A DNA stretch of 11,697 bases from Rhodanobacteraceae bacterium UBA703 (GTDB lineage Bacteria; Pseudomonadota; Gammaproteobacteria; Xanthomonadales; Rhodanobacteraceae): contig DBMH01000256.1 in assembly GCA_002297645.1 (NCBI GenBank), forward strand, positions 13,341-25,037, in the 5' to 3' direction. The notes under the pieces are model-generated. The model was given only the letters and a program-made list of their open reading frames with translations, did not search any database and was not told the origin of the DNA. Each line of letters opens with the position of its first letter. The first letter of the stretch is position 1. Shown piece after piece: positions 1-6,764 of this stretch. Made by a program: the position numbers and the translations under genes.

Positions 1-1251
1 GCCGCGGCGCAGTTCCCGATGCAGCCGGCCGTACTTGGCCAGCAGGGCGGGGTCGGGCGTGCGGCTATCGAGCATCGGCGCCAGCGCTTCGGCAAGCGCC
101 TCGGGCGTGCAATCGTCCTGCATCCGTTCCGGTACGAGATCGCGTCCGGCGAGGATGTTCGGCAGCGAATAGCGTTCGGTCCTGAGCAGCCCGAGGCCTT
201 TCACGAGGCGGTACGTCATCGGCGCGATGCGATAGGCGACGACCATCGGCCGCTTCGCCAGCATCGCCTCGAGGGCGGCGGTGCCGGAGGCGAGCAGTAC
301 GGCATCGGCGGCGAACAGGGCCTGATGGGAGAGCGGCGGCGCCTGCGCAGGCGATTGCGCCTCGTTCGCGGCCGGAGCGCCAGGGGAAAGCAGGTGCAGG
401 ACGGGTTTCGACGTCGCGGCACGGACCTCGTCATCACGGCCCGTTTCCTTTCCGGGGACATTCGTGGCTTCGACGATCTCGAACCCGGCGTCGCGCGCGA
501 GGGCGACGAAGGCCGCGCGACACTCCGCGTTCGCCATCGGCGTGACGAGATGCAGCGCGGGGATGCGCCCGGCGAGTCGCCGCGCGGCGGCGAGGAAGTC
601 CGCGCCGAGACGCGCGATCTCGCCGAGGCGGCTGCCGGGCAGCACGGCCAGTACCTTGGCGTCGAGCGGCAGGCCGAGCGCGGTGCGCGCGGCGGCCCGG
701 TCCGGATCGAGCGGCATCGTGTCGGCGAGCGGATGGCCGACGAAGCGCGCATCGACACCGTGACGCGCGTAGATCGGCGGCTCCATCGGAAACAGGCAGA
801 GCACGCGGTCGGCGCTGCGGCCGATCTTCTGCGCCCGTTTCTCGCGCCATGCCCAGACCGATGGGCTGACGTAGTGCACCGTGCGCACGCCGGCACGCTT
901 GAGCCGGCGCTCGAGACCGAGATTGAAGTCCGGCGCGTCGATGCCGACGAAGGCATCCGGCCCGGCGGCGATCGTGCGGCGGGCGACCTCGCGGCGTATC
1001 GCGAGCAGTTCGAACAGCCGCGGCAGCACTTCGACGAAGCCCATCACGGCGAGGCGCTCGGCGGGATACCAGGCGTCCAGACCCGCCGCAATCATGCGTG
1101 GCCCGCCGATGCCGGCGAAGCGCGCCTCCGGATAGCGCTCGCGCAGCGACCGGATCAGGTCCGCGCCGAGCAGGTCGCCGGACGCTTCGCCGGCGACGAG
1201 GACGAAGAGGCGCGGGCGGTGACCGGGGATCGGGGTTTCGGGAGGAAGCAC
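1..1251 (-). CDS. lpxB: Lipid-A-disaccharide synthase LpxB, 3' end cut by the window
   Basis: LpxB condenses UDP-2,3-diacylglucosamine with 2,3-diacylglucosamine-1-phosphate (lipid X) to make the lipid A disaccharide at the inner face of the cytoplasmic membrane. The frame is open from a GTG at 1251 to the left edge (417 codons, no stop). Family motifs in order: LVAGEASGD near residues 20-28, GIGG, GIDAPDFN 103-110, SPSVWAWRE, FVGHPLAD, LPGSR 204-208, LASGTAALE 320-328, SLPN 362-365. The last visible residues resemble the end of the family, so probably only some 15-20 residues are missing. GTG at 1251 is chosen because no ATG lies in frame upstream of the first motif; its ribosome site is weak. 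A 166-base spacer separates it from lpxA. Odd: compared with the E. coli protein as I remember it (382 aa), about 40 extra residues lie between LPGSR and LASGTAALE. Confidence 0.95.
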   Translation of the reverse strand, partial: MLPPETPIPGHRPRLFVLVAGEASGDLLGADLIRSLRERYPEARFAGIGGPRMIAAGLDAWYPAERLAVMGFVEVLPRLFELLAIRREVARRTIAAGPDAFVGIDAPDFNLGLERRLKRAGVRTVHYVSPSVWAWREKRAQKIGRSADRVLCLFPMEPPIYARHGVDARFVGHPLADTMPLDPDRAAARTALGLPLDAKVLAVLPGSRLGEIARLGADFLAAARRLAGRIPALHLVTPMANAECRAAFVALARDAGFEIVEATNVPGKETGRDDEVRAATSKPVLHLLSPGAPAANEAQSPAQAPPLSHQALFAADAVLLASGTAALEAMLAKRPMVVAYRIAPMTYRLVKGLGLLRTERYSLPNILAGRDLVPERMQDDCTPEALAEALAPMLDSRTPDPALLAKYGRLHRELRRG

Positions 1252-1417
1252 GGCGTGCGCACCAATCCGGCGGGAAGTCAGGGGCGTCTGTCGAAAGGCC
1301 TGTGGCGAGCGGCGATCATGCCGGAATCGGAGGCCGGAGTGATCCGCCTCGCCCGGCCCGATCCCCGGCGCTCCCCATCCGCCGACGGCTGGACGTGGTC
1401 CGTCCCGGAGTCTGGCG
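1252..1417. other. lpxA-lpxB spacer, no gene seen
   Basis: These 166 bases are the longest gap between two genes of the cluster. Read on the minus strand they are continuously open in the lpxB frame but offer no ATG, and an ATG at 1319 opens only a short frame that stops after 14 codons. An imperfect inverted repeat lies at 1314-1344: GATCA, CCGG, a 9-base loop, CCGG, TGATC, with two unpaired bases on each side. It has no T-run, so it is not a typical terminator. I see no convincing -10 or -35 box. The gap may hold only the weak translation start of lpxB. Confidence 0.55.
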
Positions 1418-2191
1418 TCACCGCAGCAACGGCCGCTCGCCGCGCTCGATGAAGTCGAGCATCAGGGCGACGTCGCCGCTGTCCTTCGCCTGCTCGGCCA
1501 GCTTCTCGCGTGCTTCCGCCAAAGGCGTGCCGGAAACGTACAGCGTGCGGTAGGCGCGCCTGATCGCGGCGATGCGCTCGGCGTCGAAGCCGCGGCGCTT
1601 GAGCCCCTCGCTGTTGATCCCGCGCGGGCGGCCCTGCGTGTCGGCGGCGACCATCAGGAAGGGCGGCACGTCGCCGGACAGCAGCACGCCCATGCCGACG
1701 AACGCGTGCGAGCCGATGCGGCAGAACTGGTGCACGCCGGCGAAGCCGGACAGGATGACGTGGTCGCCGATCTCGACGTGCCCGGCCAGCGTGGCGTTGT
1801 TCGAGAACACGCAATGGTGGCCGATCCGGCAGTCGTGGGCGACGTGCGTGTAGGCGAGGAACCAGTTGTCGTCGCCGATGCGCGTCGCTCCGCCGCCGTC
1901 GCCGGTGCCGCGGTTGATCGTCACGAATTCGCGGATCAGGTTGCGGTCGCCGATGACCAGCTCGGTGCGCTCCCCGCGGAACTTCTTGTCCTGCGGGTCG
2001 CCGCCGATCGACGAGAACGGGAAGAGGCGGTTGCCGCGGCCGAGCCGGGTCGGTCCCTGGATCACGACGTGCGGGCCGATCTCGGTGTCGTCGCCGATCT
2101 CGACGTCGGCGCCGATCACGCTGTAGGCACCAATGCGGACGCCGGCGCCGATCTTCGCGGCGGGATCGACCTGCGCGGTCGCGTGGATCAT
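1418..2191 (-). CDS. lpxA: UDP-N-acetylglucosamine O-acyltransferase LpxA
   Basis: LpxA moves a 3-hydroxyacyl chain from acyl carrier protein to the 3-OH of UDP-GlcNAc, the first step of lipid A synthesis, in the cytoplasm as a homotrimer. The protein is 257 aa (E. coli 262). It starts MIHATAQVDP and then runs through left-handed beta-helix hexapeptide repeats (IGAGVRIGAYSVIG and similar) to about residue 175, followed by a helical C-terminal part with GLKRRGF at 197-202. The catalytic base is H119 in THVAHD, with H138 (LAGH) and H154 (GVHQF) matching E. coli H125, H144 and H160. M167 sits where E. coli has G173, the hydrocarbon-ruler position, and where P. aeruginosa has Met, so a short acyl chain (about C10) is inferred. 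The ATG overlaps the fabZ stop by one base (TGATG), indicating translational coupling. Confidence 0.98.
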   Translation of the reverse strand: MIHATAQVDPAAKIGAGVRIGAYSVIGADVEIGDDTEIGPHVVIQGPTRLGRGNRLFPFSSIGGDPQDKKFRGERTELVIGDRNLIREFVTINRGTGDGGGATRIGDDNWFLAYTHVAHDCRIGHHCVFSNNATLAGHVEIGDHVILSGFAGVHQFCRIGSHAFVGMGVLLSGDVPPFLMVAADTQGRPRGINSEGLKRRGFDAERIAAIRRAYRTLYVSGTPLAEAREKLAEQAKDSGDVALMLDFIERGERPLLR

Positions 2192-2658
2192 CAGCGCGGG
2201 ACCTCGGCGCAGAGGAACTCCGCTTCGGCGGCGGCCTTGCCGTCGACGAGGGCGCGTCCGACGAACTGGCTCATGTTGCGCAGGCGGCGCTTGTGCTCGA
2301 CTTCGAGGCGCAGCTGGTCGCCGGGCACGACGACGCGGTTGAAGCGCGCCTTGTCGACCTTGACGAGGTAGAACACGACCGACTGGCCCGGCTCGCGCGA
2401 TTCCGACAGCATGATCAGCGTGCCGGCGGCCTGCGCCATCGCCTCGATCAGCAGCACGCCGGGCATGACCGGGTGGCCGGGGAAATGGCCCTGGAAGAAC
2501 GGCTCGTTGAAGGTGACGTTCTTGAGCGCGACCACGCTCCGGTTCGGCTCGAGCTCGACGACGCGGTCGATCAGCAGGAACGGGTAGCGGTGCGGCAGCA
2601 GGGCGGTGATCTGCTCGACGCCGAGCGGCAGTTGGATCGACGGGGCGGTGGCGGTCAT
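2191..2658 (-). CDS. fabZ: 3-hydroxyacyl-ACP dehydratase FabZ
   Basis: FabZ dehydrates 3-hydroxyacyl-ACP to trans-2-enoyl-ACP in type II fatty-acid elongation. It competes with LpxA and LpxD for 3-hydroxyacyl-ACP, which explains its place among the lpx genes. The protein is 155 aa (E. coli 151), a single hot-dog fold. Visible family motifs are LLPHRYPFLLIDR at 20-32, the active-site stretch GHFPGHPVMPG at 57-67 and LIEAMAQAAG at 70-79. The catalytic pair is H58 and E72, 14 residues apart as in P. aeruginosa FabZ (His49/Glu63). The ATG at 2658 overlaps the lpxD stop by 4 bases (ATGA) and the FabZ stop overlaps the lpxA ATG by one, so it lies inside a coupled lpxD-fabZ-lpxA block. Longer readings upstream in this frame are out-of-frame shadow of lpxD. 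Confidence 0.98.
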   Translation of the reverse strand: MTATAPSIQLPLGVEQITALLPHRYPFLLIDRVVELEPNRSVVALKNVTFNEPFFQGHFPGHPVMPGVLLIEAMAQAAGTLIMLSESREPGQSVVFYLVKVDKARFNRVVVPGDQLRLEVEHKRRLRNMSQFVGRALVDGKAAAEAEFLCAEVPR

Positions 2659-3680
2659 GACTTCGATTCCTTTTCGACGGCGCCGACGCGCCGCGCGAGT
2701 TCGTCCAGATGCTTGAAGCGCGCCGCATTGCGGCGCCAGTCCCGGTTCGGCTGGATCGGCGTGCCGGAGGAATACTCCCCGGGCTCGCGGATCGAATGCG
2801 TCACCAGGCTCATCGCGGTCACGGTGACGCGATCGGCGATGCTCAAATGACCGAGTATGCCAGCGCCGCCGCCGATCAGGCAGTAGCGGCCGATGCTGGC
2901 GCTGCCGGCGACGGCGGCGCAGCCGGCCAGGGCGGTGTGGGCGCCGATGACGACGTTGTGCGCGACCTGGATCTGGTTGTCCAGGCGCACGTCCTCGGCC
3001 AGCACGGTGTCCCCGAGCGCGCCGCGGTCGATCGTCGTGTTCGCGCCGATCTCGCAATCGTCGCCGATGCGCACGCCGCCGAGCTGGGGCACCTTGATCC
3101 AGTGATCCCTGTCGAAGGCGAGGCCGAAGCCGTCCGCGCCGAGCACGGCGCCCGGATGGATCAGCACGCGCCGGCCGAGCGTCACGTCCTGCACCAGGGT
3201 CACACGCGCGACCAGCCGCGACTGCGCACCGATCGTGCAGCCGGGCCCGATCACGCAGTGCGGCCCGAGGACCGCACCGGCCTCGACGACCGCGCCGTCC
3301 TCGATCACGCACAGCGGACCGATGCTGGCGCCAGGGTCGACGCGGGCGCCCGGCGCCACGACCGCACTCGCGTGCACGCCGGGGACGGCGGCCGGAATGC
3401 GCTCGAACAGCGTGGCGATGCGCGCGAACGCAACGTACGGATCGGCGGCGATCAAGGCGGCACCGCTCCAGGCGTCGGCGTCCGCCTCGCGCAGCACCAC
3501 GGCTGCGGCACGGGCGTCGGCGAGTTGCGATCGGTAGCGCGGATTGGCCAGGAAGCCGATCCGGCCGGGGCCGGCCTCGGCCAGCGTGGCGACGCCGTCG
3601 ATGACGGCATCGGCGTCGCCGCGGAGGGCGAGGCCGAAACGCTCGGCGATCTCGCCGAGGCGGAGCGGGGAGGCGGTCAT
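2655..3680 (-). CDS. lpxD: UDP-3-O-(3-hydroxyacyl)glucosamine N-acyltransferase LpxD
   Basis: LpxD adds the second 3-hydroxyacyl chain, as an amide, to UDP-3-O-acyl-glucosamine from acyl-ACP (third step of lipid A synthesis). The protein is 341 aa, the same length as in E. coli. Residues 1 to about 100 form the N-terminal uridine-binding domain (LGEIAERFG, then FLANPRY at 43-49). Residues about 101-300 are hexapeptide beta-helix repeats (VHASAVVAPGARV onward). A C-terminal helix with PNRDWRRNAARFKHL follows. H241 (QVAHNV) corresponds to the catalytic E. coli H239, and H278 (LGHLSI) to H276. At the positions of E. coli M290 and M292, thought to help set acyl length, this protein has L292 and T294, while M290 aligns with E. 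coli M288; the alignment is by eye. ATGA overlaps join it to skp upstream and fabZ downstream. Confidence 0.98.
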   Translation of the reverse strand: MTASPLRLGEIAERFGLALRGDADAVIDGVATLAEAGPGRIGFLANPRYRSQLADARAAAVVLREADADAWSGAALIAADPYVAFARIATLFERIPAAVPGVHASAVVAPGARVDPGASIGPLCVIEDGAVVEAGAVLGPHCVIGPGCTIGAQSRLVARVTLVQDVTLGRRVLIHPGAVLGADGFGLAFDRDHWIKVPQLGGVRIGDDCEIGANTTIDRGALGDTVLAEDVRLDNQIQVAHNVVIGAHTALAGCAAVAGSASIGRYCLIGGGAGILGHLSIADRVTVTAMSLVTHSIREPGEYSSGTPIQPNRDWRRNAARFKHLDELARRVGAVEKESKS

Positions 3681-4231
3681 GGCGTATCCGGCTTCGCGGT
3701 ACGGCGCAGGCGCTCGAGCACGCGATCGGTGATGTCGACCTTGGGGCCGGCGTACACGACCGGGCTCGGCACGATCAGGTCGTAGCCCTGCTCGCGCGCG
3801 AACTCGACGACGGCGTCGTTGATCTCGCGCCAGCTCTTGTCGAGCTCCTGGTCGCTGCGGGTCTTGAGGTCCGCGCGCAGGCTCTCGCGGCTGCGCTTGA
3901 TGGAGCGATCCAGCGCGTCGATTTCACGCTGCAGCGCGTCGGCCTCGGCAGGCTTCATCGTCGCGGCTTCGCGCTTCTGGCGCTCGCGCAGGCTCGCGGC
4001 ACGCGTCTCGTCGGCCTTCAGCGCGGCATCGCCGCTGGCGAACTCGCGTTCCAGCTTGCGGCGGCCGGCGACGACCTGGGGCGCATTGTCGAGCAGGCGC
4101 TTCATGTCGACGTATCCGATGCGCACCGCGGGCGCCGACGGCGACTGGGCATGGGCGAGGGGCGCCAGCGCGACCGCCGCCGTCAGCAGCAGGCGGAAGC
4201 GGCGGTTCGAACGCGAGGAAAGAAACGTCAT
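3677..4231 (-). CDS. skp: Periplasmic chaperone Skp (OmpH family)
   Basis: Skp is a trimeric periplasmic chaperone that holds unfolded outer-membrane proteins on the way to BamA. The protein is 184 aa (E. coli precursor 161). Residues 1-28 form a signal peptide: basic RRFR, a hydrophobic LLLTAAVALAPLA core, and a likely cut after AHA at 28. The mature part begins with the family-typical strand VRIGYVDMKRLLDNAPQV. A charged alpha-helical stretch of about 95 residues (roughly 55-150, rich in R, E, K, D and A), the expected coiled-coil tentacle, follows. It closes with the core strand YDLIVPSPVVYA and DITDRVLERL. The start is supported by a good Shine-Dalgarno at 4238-4244. It sits directly after bamA, its functional partner, and overlaps the lpxD ATG by 4 bases. 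Confidence 0.95.
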   Translation of the reverse strand: MTFLSSRSNRRFRLLLTAAVALAPLAHAQSPSAPAVRIGYVDMKRLLDNAPQVVAGRRKLEREFASGDAALKADETRAASLRERQKREAATMKPAEADALQREIDALDRSIKRSRESLRADLKTRSDQELDKSWREINDAVVEFAREQGYDLIVPSPVVYAGPKVDITDRVLERLRRTAKPDTP

Positions 4232-4237
4232 GTGGCG

Positions 4238-4244
4238 TCTCCCC
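4238..4244 (-). promoter_or_regulatory. Ribosome binding site of skp
   Basis: On the minus strand this reads GGGGAGA and ends 6 bases before the skp ATG at 4231. It is the clearest Shine-Dalgarno in the window and fixes the skp start, which lies 42 bases after the bamA stop rather than overlapping it. Confidence 0.75.
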
Positions 4245-4273
4245 GCTGCCTTGTGCGGCGCGTCGCCCCGGCC

Positions 4274-6682
4274 TCAGAACATGTTGCCGAAGGTGAACTG
4301 GATCGTCTCGGTGTCGTCGCCGGGCTTCTTCTTGATCGGCTTGGCGAAGTTGATGACGATCGGTCCGATCGGCGCACGCCACTGGAACGCGAGGCCCACC
4401 GACGCACGCAGCTGGTCGGCGCTCCAGGACTTGTAGAGATCGCAGTCCTTGACGAGGTTCGAGTTGCAGAGGTTGTTCTTGAACACGTTGCCGACGTCGA
4501 GGAAGGCCGACAGGCGCGTGCTGTCGTCGTTCTCCTTCACGAACGGCGTCGGGAAGATGATCTCCGCCGAGGCGGCGGTCTTGAACGAACCGCCGAGCGG
4601 CTGGCGGCAGTTCTTGTCCTGCGCGTCGCAGTAGGCGACGTACGGGCCGAGCGTGTTGTCGCGGAAGCCGCGCACGTCGGCCACGCCGCCGGCATAGAAG
4701 TTCTCGAAGAACGGCAGGCCGCCGAGATCCCGCATGTAGCGGTCGTGCCCGACCGTGGCCGGGTCGGCCAGCACGCTCTTCGGGTCCTTGTAGGTGTCGC
4801 CGTAGCCGAGCTTGAGGCGACCGTAGAAGGTCAGCGAATCGGTCAGCCGCAGGTACTGGCTGTAGAGGTAGTTGACCTTGTAGTACTCGACGGTGGATCC
4901 GGGCAGGGTCGCTTCCAGCGACACTTGCTGCAGCGAGCCGCGGGTCGGGTTCCAGTAGCGGTTGCGCGTGTCGTGCGCCCAGGACAGCTGCATGTTCCAG
5001 GCGTGGAACGTGCGGTGGCCGAGGTTGTCGATGTAGTCGATGATCGCCGCCGGCGTGTAGTACGGCGAGGCCTGGATGGTGGTCTTGTTGACGCCGATCT
5101 GCGTGTTGATCGTGTCCGACTCGGTGATCGGGAACGACAGGTAGATGTCGAACGCGTCGGTGTTGCTGTAGTAGCTGGCGAGGTTGTTGTTGCCGGCGTC
5201 GTAGCGCGTGTGGCGCAGGTTGTAGCCGAGGCCGACGCCCTCGTCGGTCAGGTAAGGCTCGAAGTAGGACAGGCCGTAGCTCTTGAGGTAGCCGCTCTGC
5301 TGGGCCGAGAGCGAGACGCGGTCGCCGCTGCCGAGCAGGTTGTTCTGCGTCACGCTGGCGTTGACGATGACGCCCTGCACCTGGCCGTAGCCGAGACCGA
5401 ACGTGAAGGCGCCGGAGTTCTGTTCCTCGACGGTGATGTCCAGGTCGACCTGGTCGTCGGAGCCCGGCACCTTCGGCGTCTCGATGTTGACGGTGCGGAA
5501 GAAGCCGAGGCGCTGCAGGCGGATCTTGGAGCGGTCGATCGCGGCCTGCGAGTACCACGAGCCTTCGAGCTGGCGCATCTCGCGGCGCAGCACGTCGTCG
5601 CGCGTGTGCACATTGCCCTTGAACACGATCTGGCGCACGTAGACGCGCTTGCCCGGCACGACGAAGAAGTTCAGGCCGACCTCGCGCTTCTCCTTGTCGA
5701 TCTGCGGGATCGGCTGGACTTCGGCGAAGGCGTAGCCGATGTTGGACAGCGCGGCGGTGATCGCGTCGACCGACGCCTCGATCTGCTTGCGCGAGAAGGT
5801 GTCGCCGGCCTTGATCTGCAGCAGCTTGCGCAGGTCTTCCTCGTTGAGGACGAGGGTGCCGGTGAGCTTGATGTCGTTGATCTTGTAGATCTCACCTTCG
5901 TTGATGTTGGTGACGACGTACATCTTGCGCTTGTCGGGGCTGATGCTGACCTGCGTCGAATCGACGGCGAAGTCGGCGTAGCCGCGATCCATGTAATACG
6001 ACTGCAGCTTCTCGAGGTCGCCGGACAGCTTCTCGCGCGAGTACTGGTCGTCCCTGGAGTACCAGGAGGTCCAGTTGCTCGTGTTCGACTCGAACTCGCC
6101 CTTGATCTGGCGGTCGGGGAAGGTCTCGTTGCCGACGATGTTCAGGTGCTTGATGCGCGCGGGCTTGCCTTCGGCGATGTTGATCGCGACCTCGACGCGG
6201 TTGCGGTCGAGGTTGACCTTGGAGGTCTTGACCGAGACGTTGTACTTGCCGCGGTTGTAGTACTGCTTGATCAGTTCGTCCTGGATGCCGCTGAGCTTGA
6301 GGTCGTCGAAAGCCTCGCCCTCGGCCAGGCCGATGCCCTTGAGGCCCTTGAGCAGGTCCTCTTCCTTGATGTCCTTGTTGCCGCGGATCGCGATCTTGGA
6401 GATCTGCGGGCGCTCCTTGACCGTGACGACGAGGATGTCGCCCTGGCGGCCGAGCTGCACGTCGCTGAAGAAGCCGGTCTTGTAGAGCGCGCGGATCGCC
6501 TGCTCGGCGCGGTCGCCGGTCAGGGAGTCGCCTTTCTCGACGGGCAGGTACGTGAACACCGTGCCCGGCGCGATGCGCGACAGACCTTCGACGCGAATGT
6601 CGGAGATCGTGAAGGTATCGAACGCGAACGCGTCCTGGGCGGAGAACCAGGCGAGCAGGAGGAGGGCGGCAATACGCTTCAT
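4274..6682 (-). CDS. bamA: Outer-membrane protein assembly factor BamA
   Basis: BamA is the essential Omp85 insertase that folds beta-barrel proteins into the outer membrane. The protein is 802 aa (E. coli 810). Residues 1-20 form a signal peptide (MKRIAALLLLAWF, probable cut after AFA). Residues about 23-420 fit five POTRA domains: repeated starts such as ISDIRVEG, ISKIAIRGN, IKHLNIVGN, INDIKLTG and VRQIVFKGN are visible. The 16-strand barrel fills about 425-802 and contains the conserved VRGF of loop 6 at 670-673. It ends in IQFTFGNMF, with the terminal Phe typical of outer-membrane proteins. Cysteines C685/C692 lie in loop 6 as in E. coli, and a further pair C739/C747 is present. ATG at 6682 is preferred over a GTG at 6706 because it places the basic signal-peptide start at residue 1 and has GGA 7 bases upstream. 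An 82-base gap with a stem-loop separates it from rseP. Confidence 0.98.
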   Translation of the reverse strand: MKRIAALLLLAWFSAQDAFAFDTFTISDIRVEGLSRIAPGTVFTYLPVEKGDSLTGDRAEQAIRALYKTGFFSDVQLGRQGDILVVTVKERPQISKIAIRGNKDIKEEDLLKGLKGIGLAEGEAFDDLKLSGIQDELIKQYYNRGKYNVSVKTSKVNLDRNRVEVAINIAEGKPARIKHLNIVGNETFPDRQIKGEFESNTSNWTSWYSRDDQYSREKLSGDLEKLQSYYMDRGYADFAVDSTQVSISPDKRKMYVVTNINEGEIYKINDIKLTGTLVLNEEDLRKLLQIKAGDTFSRKQIEASVDAITAALSNIGYAFAEVQPIPQIDKEKREVGLNFFVVPGKRVYVRQIVFKGNVHTRDDVLRREMRQLEGSWYSQAAIDRSKIRLQRLGFFRTVNIETPKVPGSDDQVDLDITVEEQNSGAFTFGLGYGQVQGVIVNASVTQNNLLGSGDRVSLSAQQSGYLKSYGLSYFEPYLTDEGVGLGYNLRHTRYDAGNNNLASYYSNTDAFDIYLSFPITESDTINTQIGVNKTTIQASPYYTPAAIIDYIDNLGHRTFHAWNMQLSWAHDTRNRYWNPTRGSLQQVSLEATLPGSTVEYYKVNYLYSQYLRLTDSLTFYGRLKLGYGDTYKDPKSVLADPATVGHDRYMRDLGGLPFFENFYAGGVADVRGFRDNTLGPYVAYCDAQDKNCRQPLGGSFKTAASAEIIFPTPFVKENDDSTRLSAFLDVGNVFKNNLCNSNLVKDCDLYKSWSADQLRASVGLAFQWRAPIGPIVINFAKPIKKKPGDDTETIQFTFGNMF

Positions 6683-6706
6683 CGTCAATTCCGTCAGGGC
6701 ATGCAC

Positions 6707-6739
6707 GCGGCGCGCGGCGGGGTATCCCGCCGTGGCCGC
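6707..6739. repeat. Stem-loop in the rseP-bamA gap
   Basis: An interrupted inverted repeat. The inner stem CGGCGGG/CCCGCCG (6715-6721 with 6726-6732) is 7 bp and closes a 4-base loop. The outer stem GCGGC/GCCGC (6707-6711 with 6735-6739) adds 5 bp across a small internal loop of 3 and 2 bases. It lies wholly between the rseP stop (6765) and the bamA ATG (6682). No T-run follows on the minus strand, so it is not a classical intrinsic terminator. It could be an mRNA processing or stability element. Confidence 0.6.
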
Positions 6740-6764
6740 ACTCGTTGTCGGGCAGACCGCGCGA

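Noticed and set aside
19..1452. A 477-residue plus-strand open frame opposite lpxB
   Set aside because: Same cause: it shares the lpxB codon register and is rich in Arg, Gly, Glu and Ala without recognisable domains. The minus-strand reading has every LpxB motif.
2191..3312. A 373-residue minus-strand frame ending in FabZ, as a possible fusion protein
   Set aside because: The part upstream of the FabZ ATG (2658) is Arg/Ala-rich out-of-frame reading of lpxD. The true lpxD frame is intact and FabZ has normal length from its own ATG.
2709..3785. A 358-residue plus-strand open frame opposite lpxD
   Set aside because: Shadow in the lpxD codon register. The apparent repeats in its translation are only the antisense image of the hexapeptide repeats of LpxD.
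5641..5673. Possible sigma-E promoter inside bamA: GAACTT at 5668-5673 followed by TCTA on the minus strand
   Set aside because: The spacer is 23 bases, much longer than the usual 15-17, and the site lies in conserved coding sequence. Chance match.
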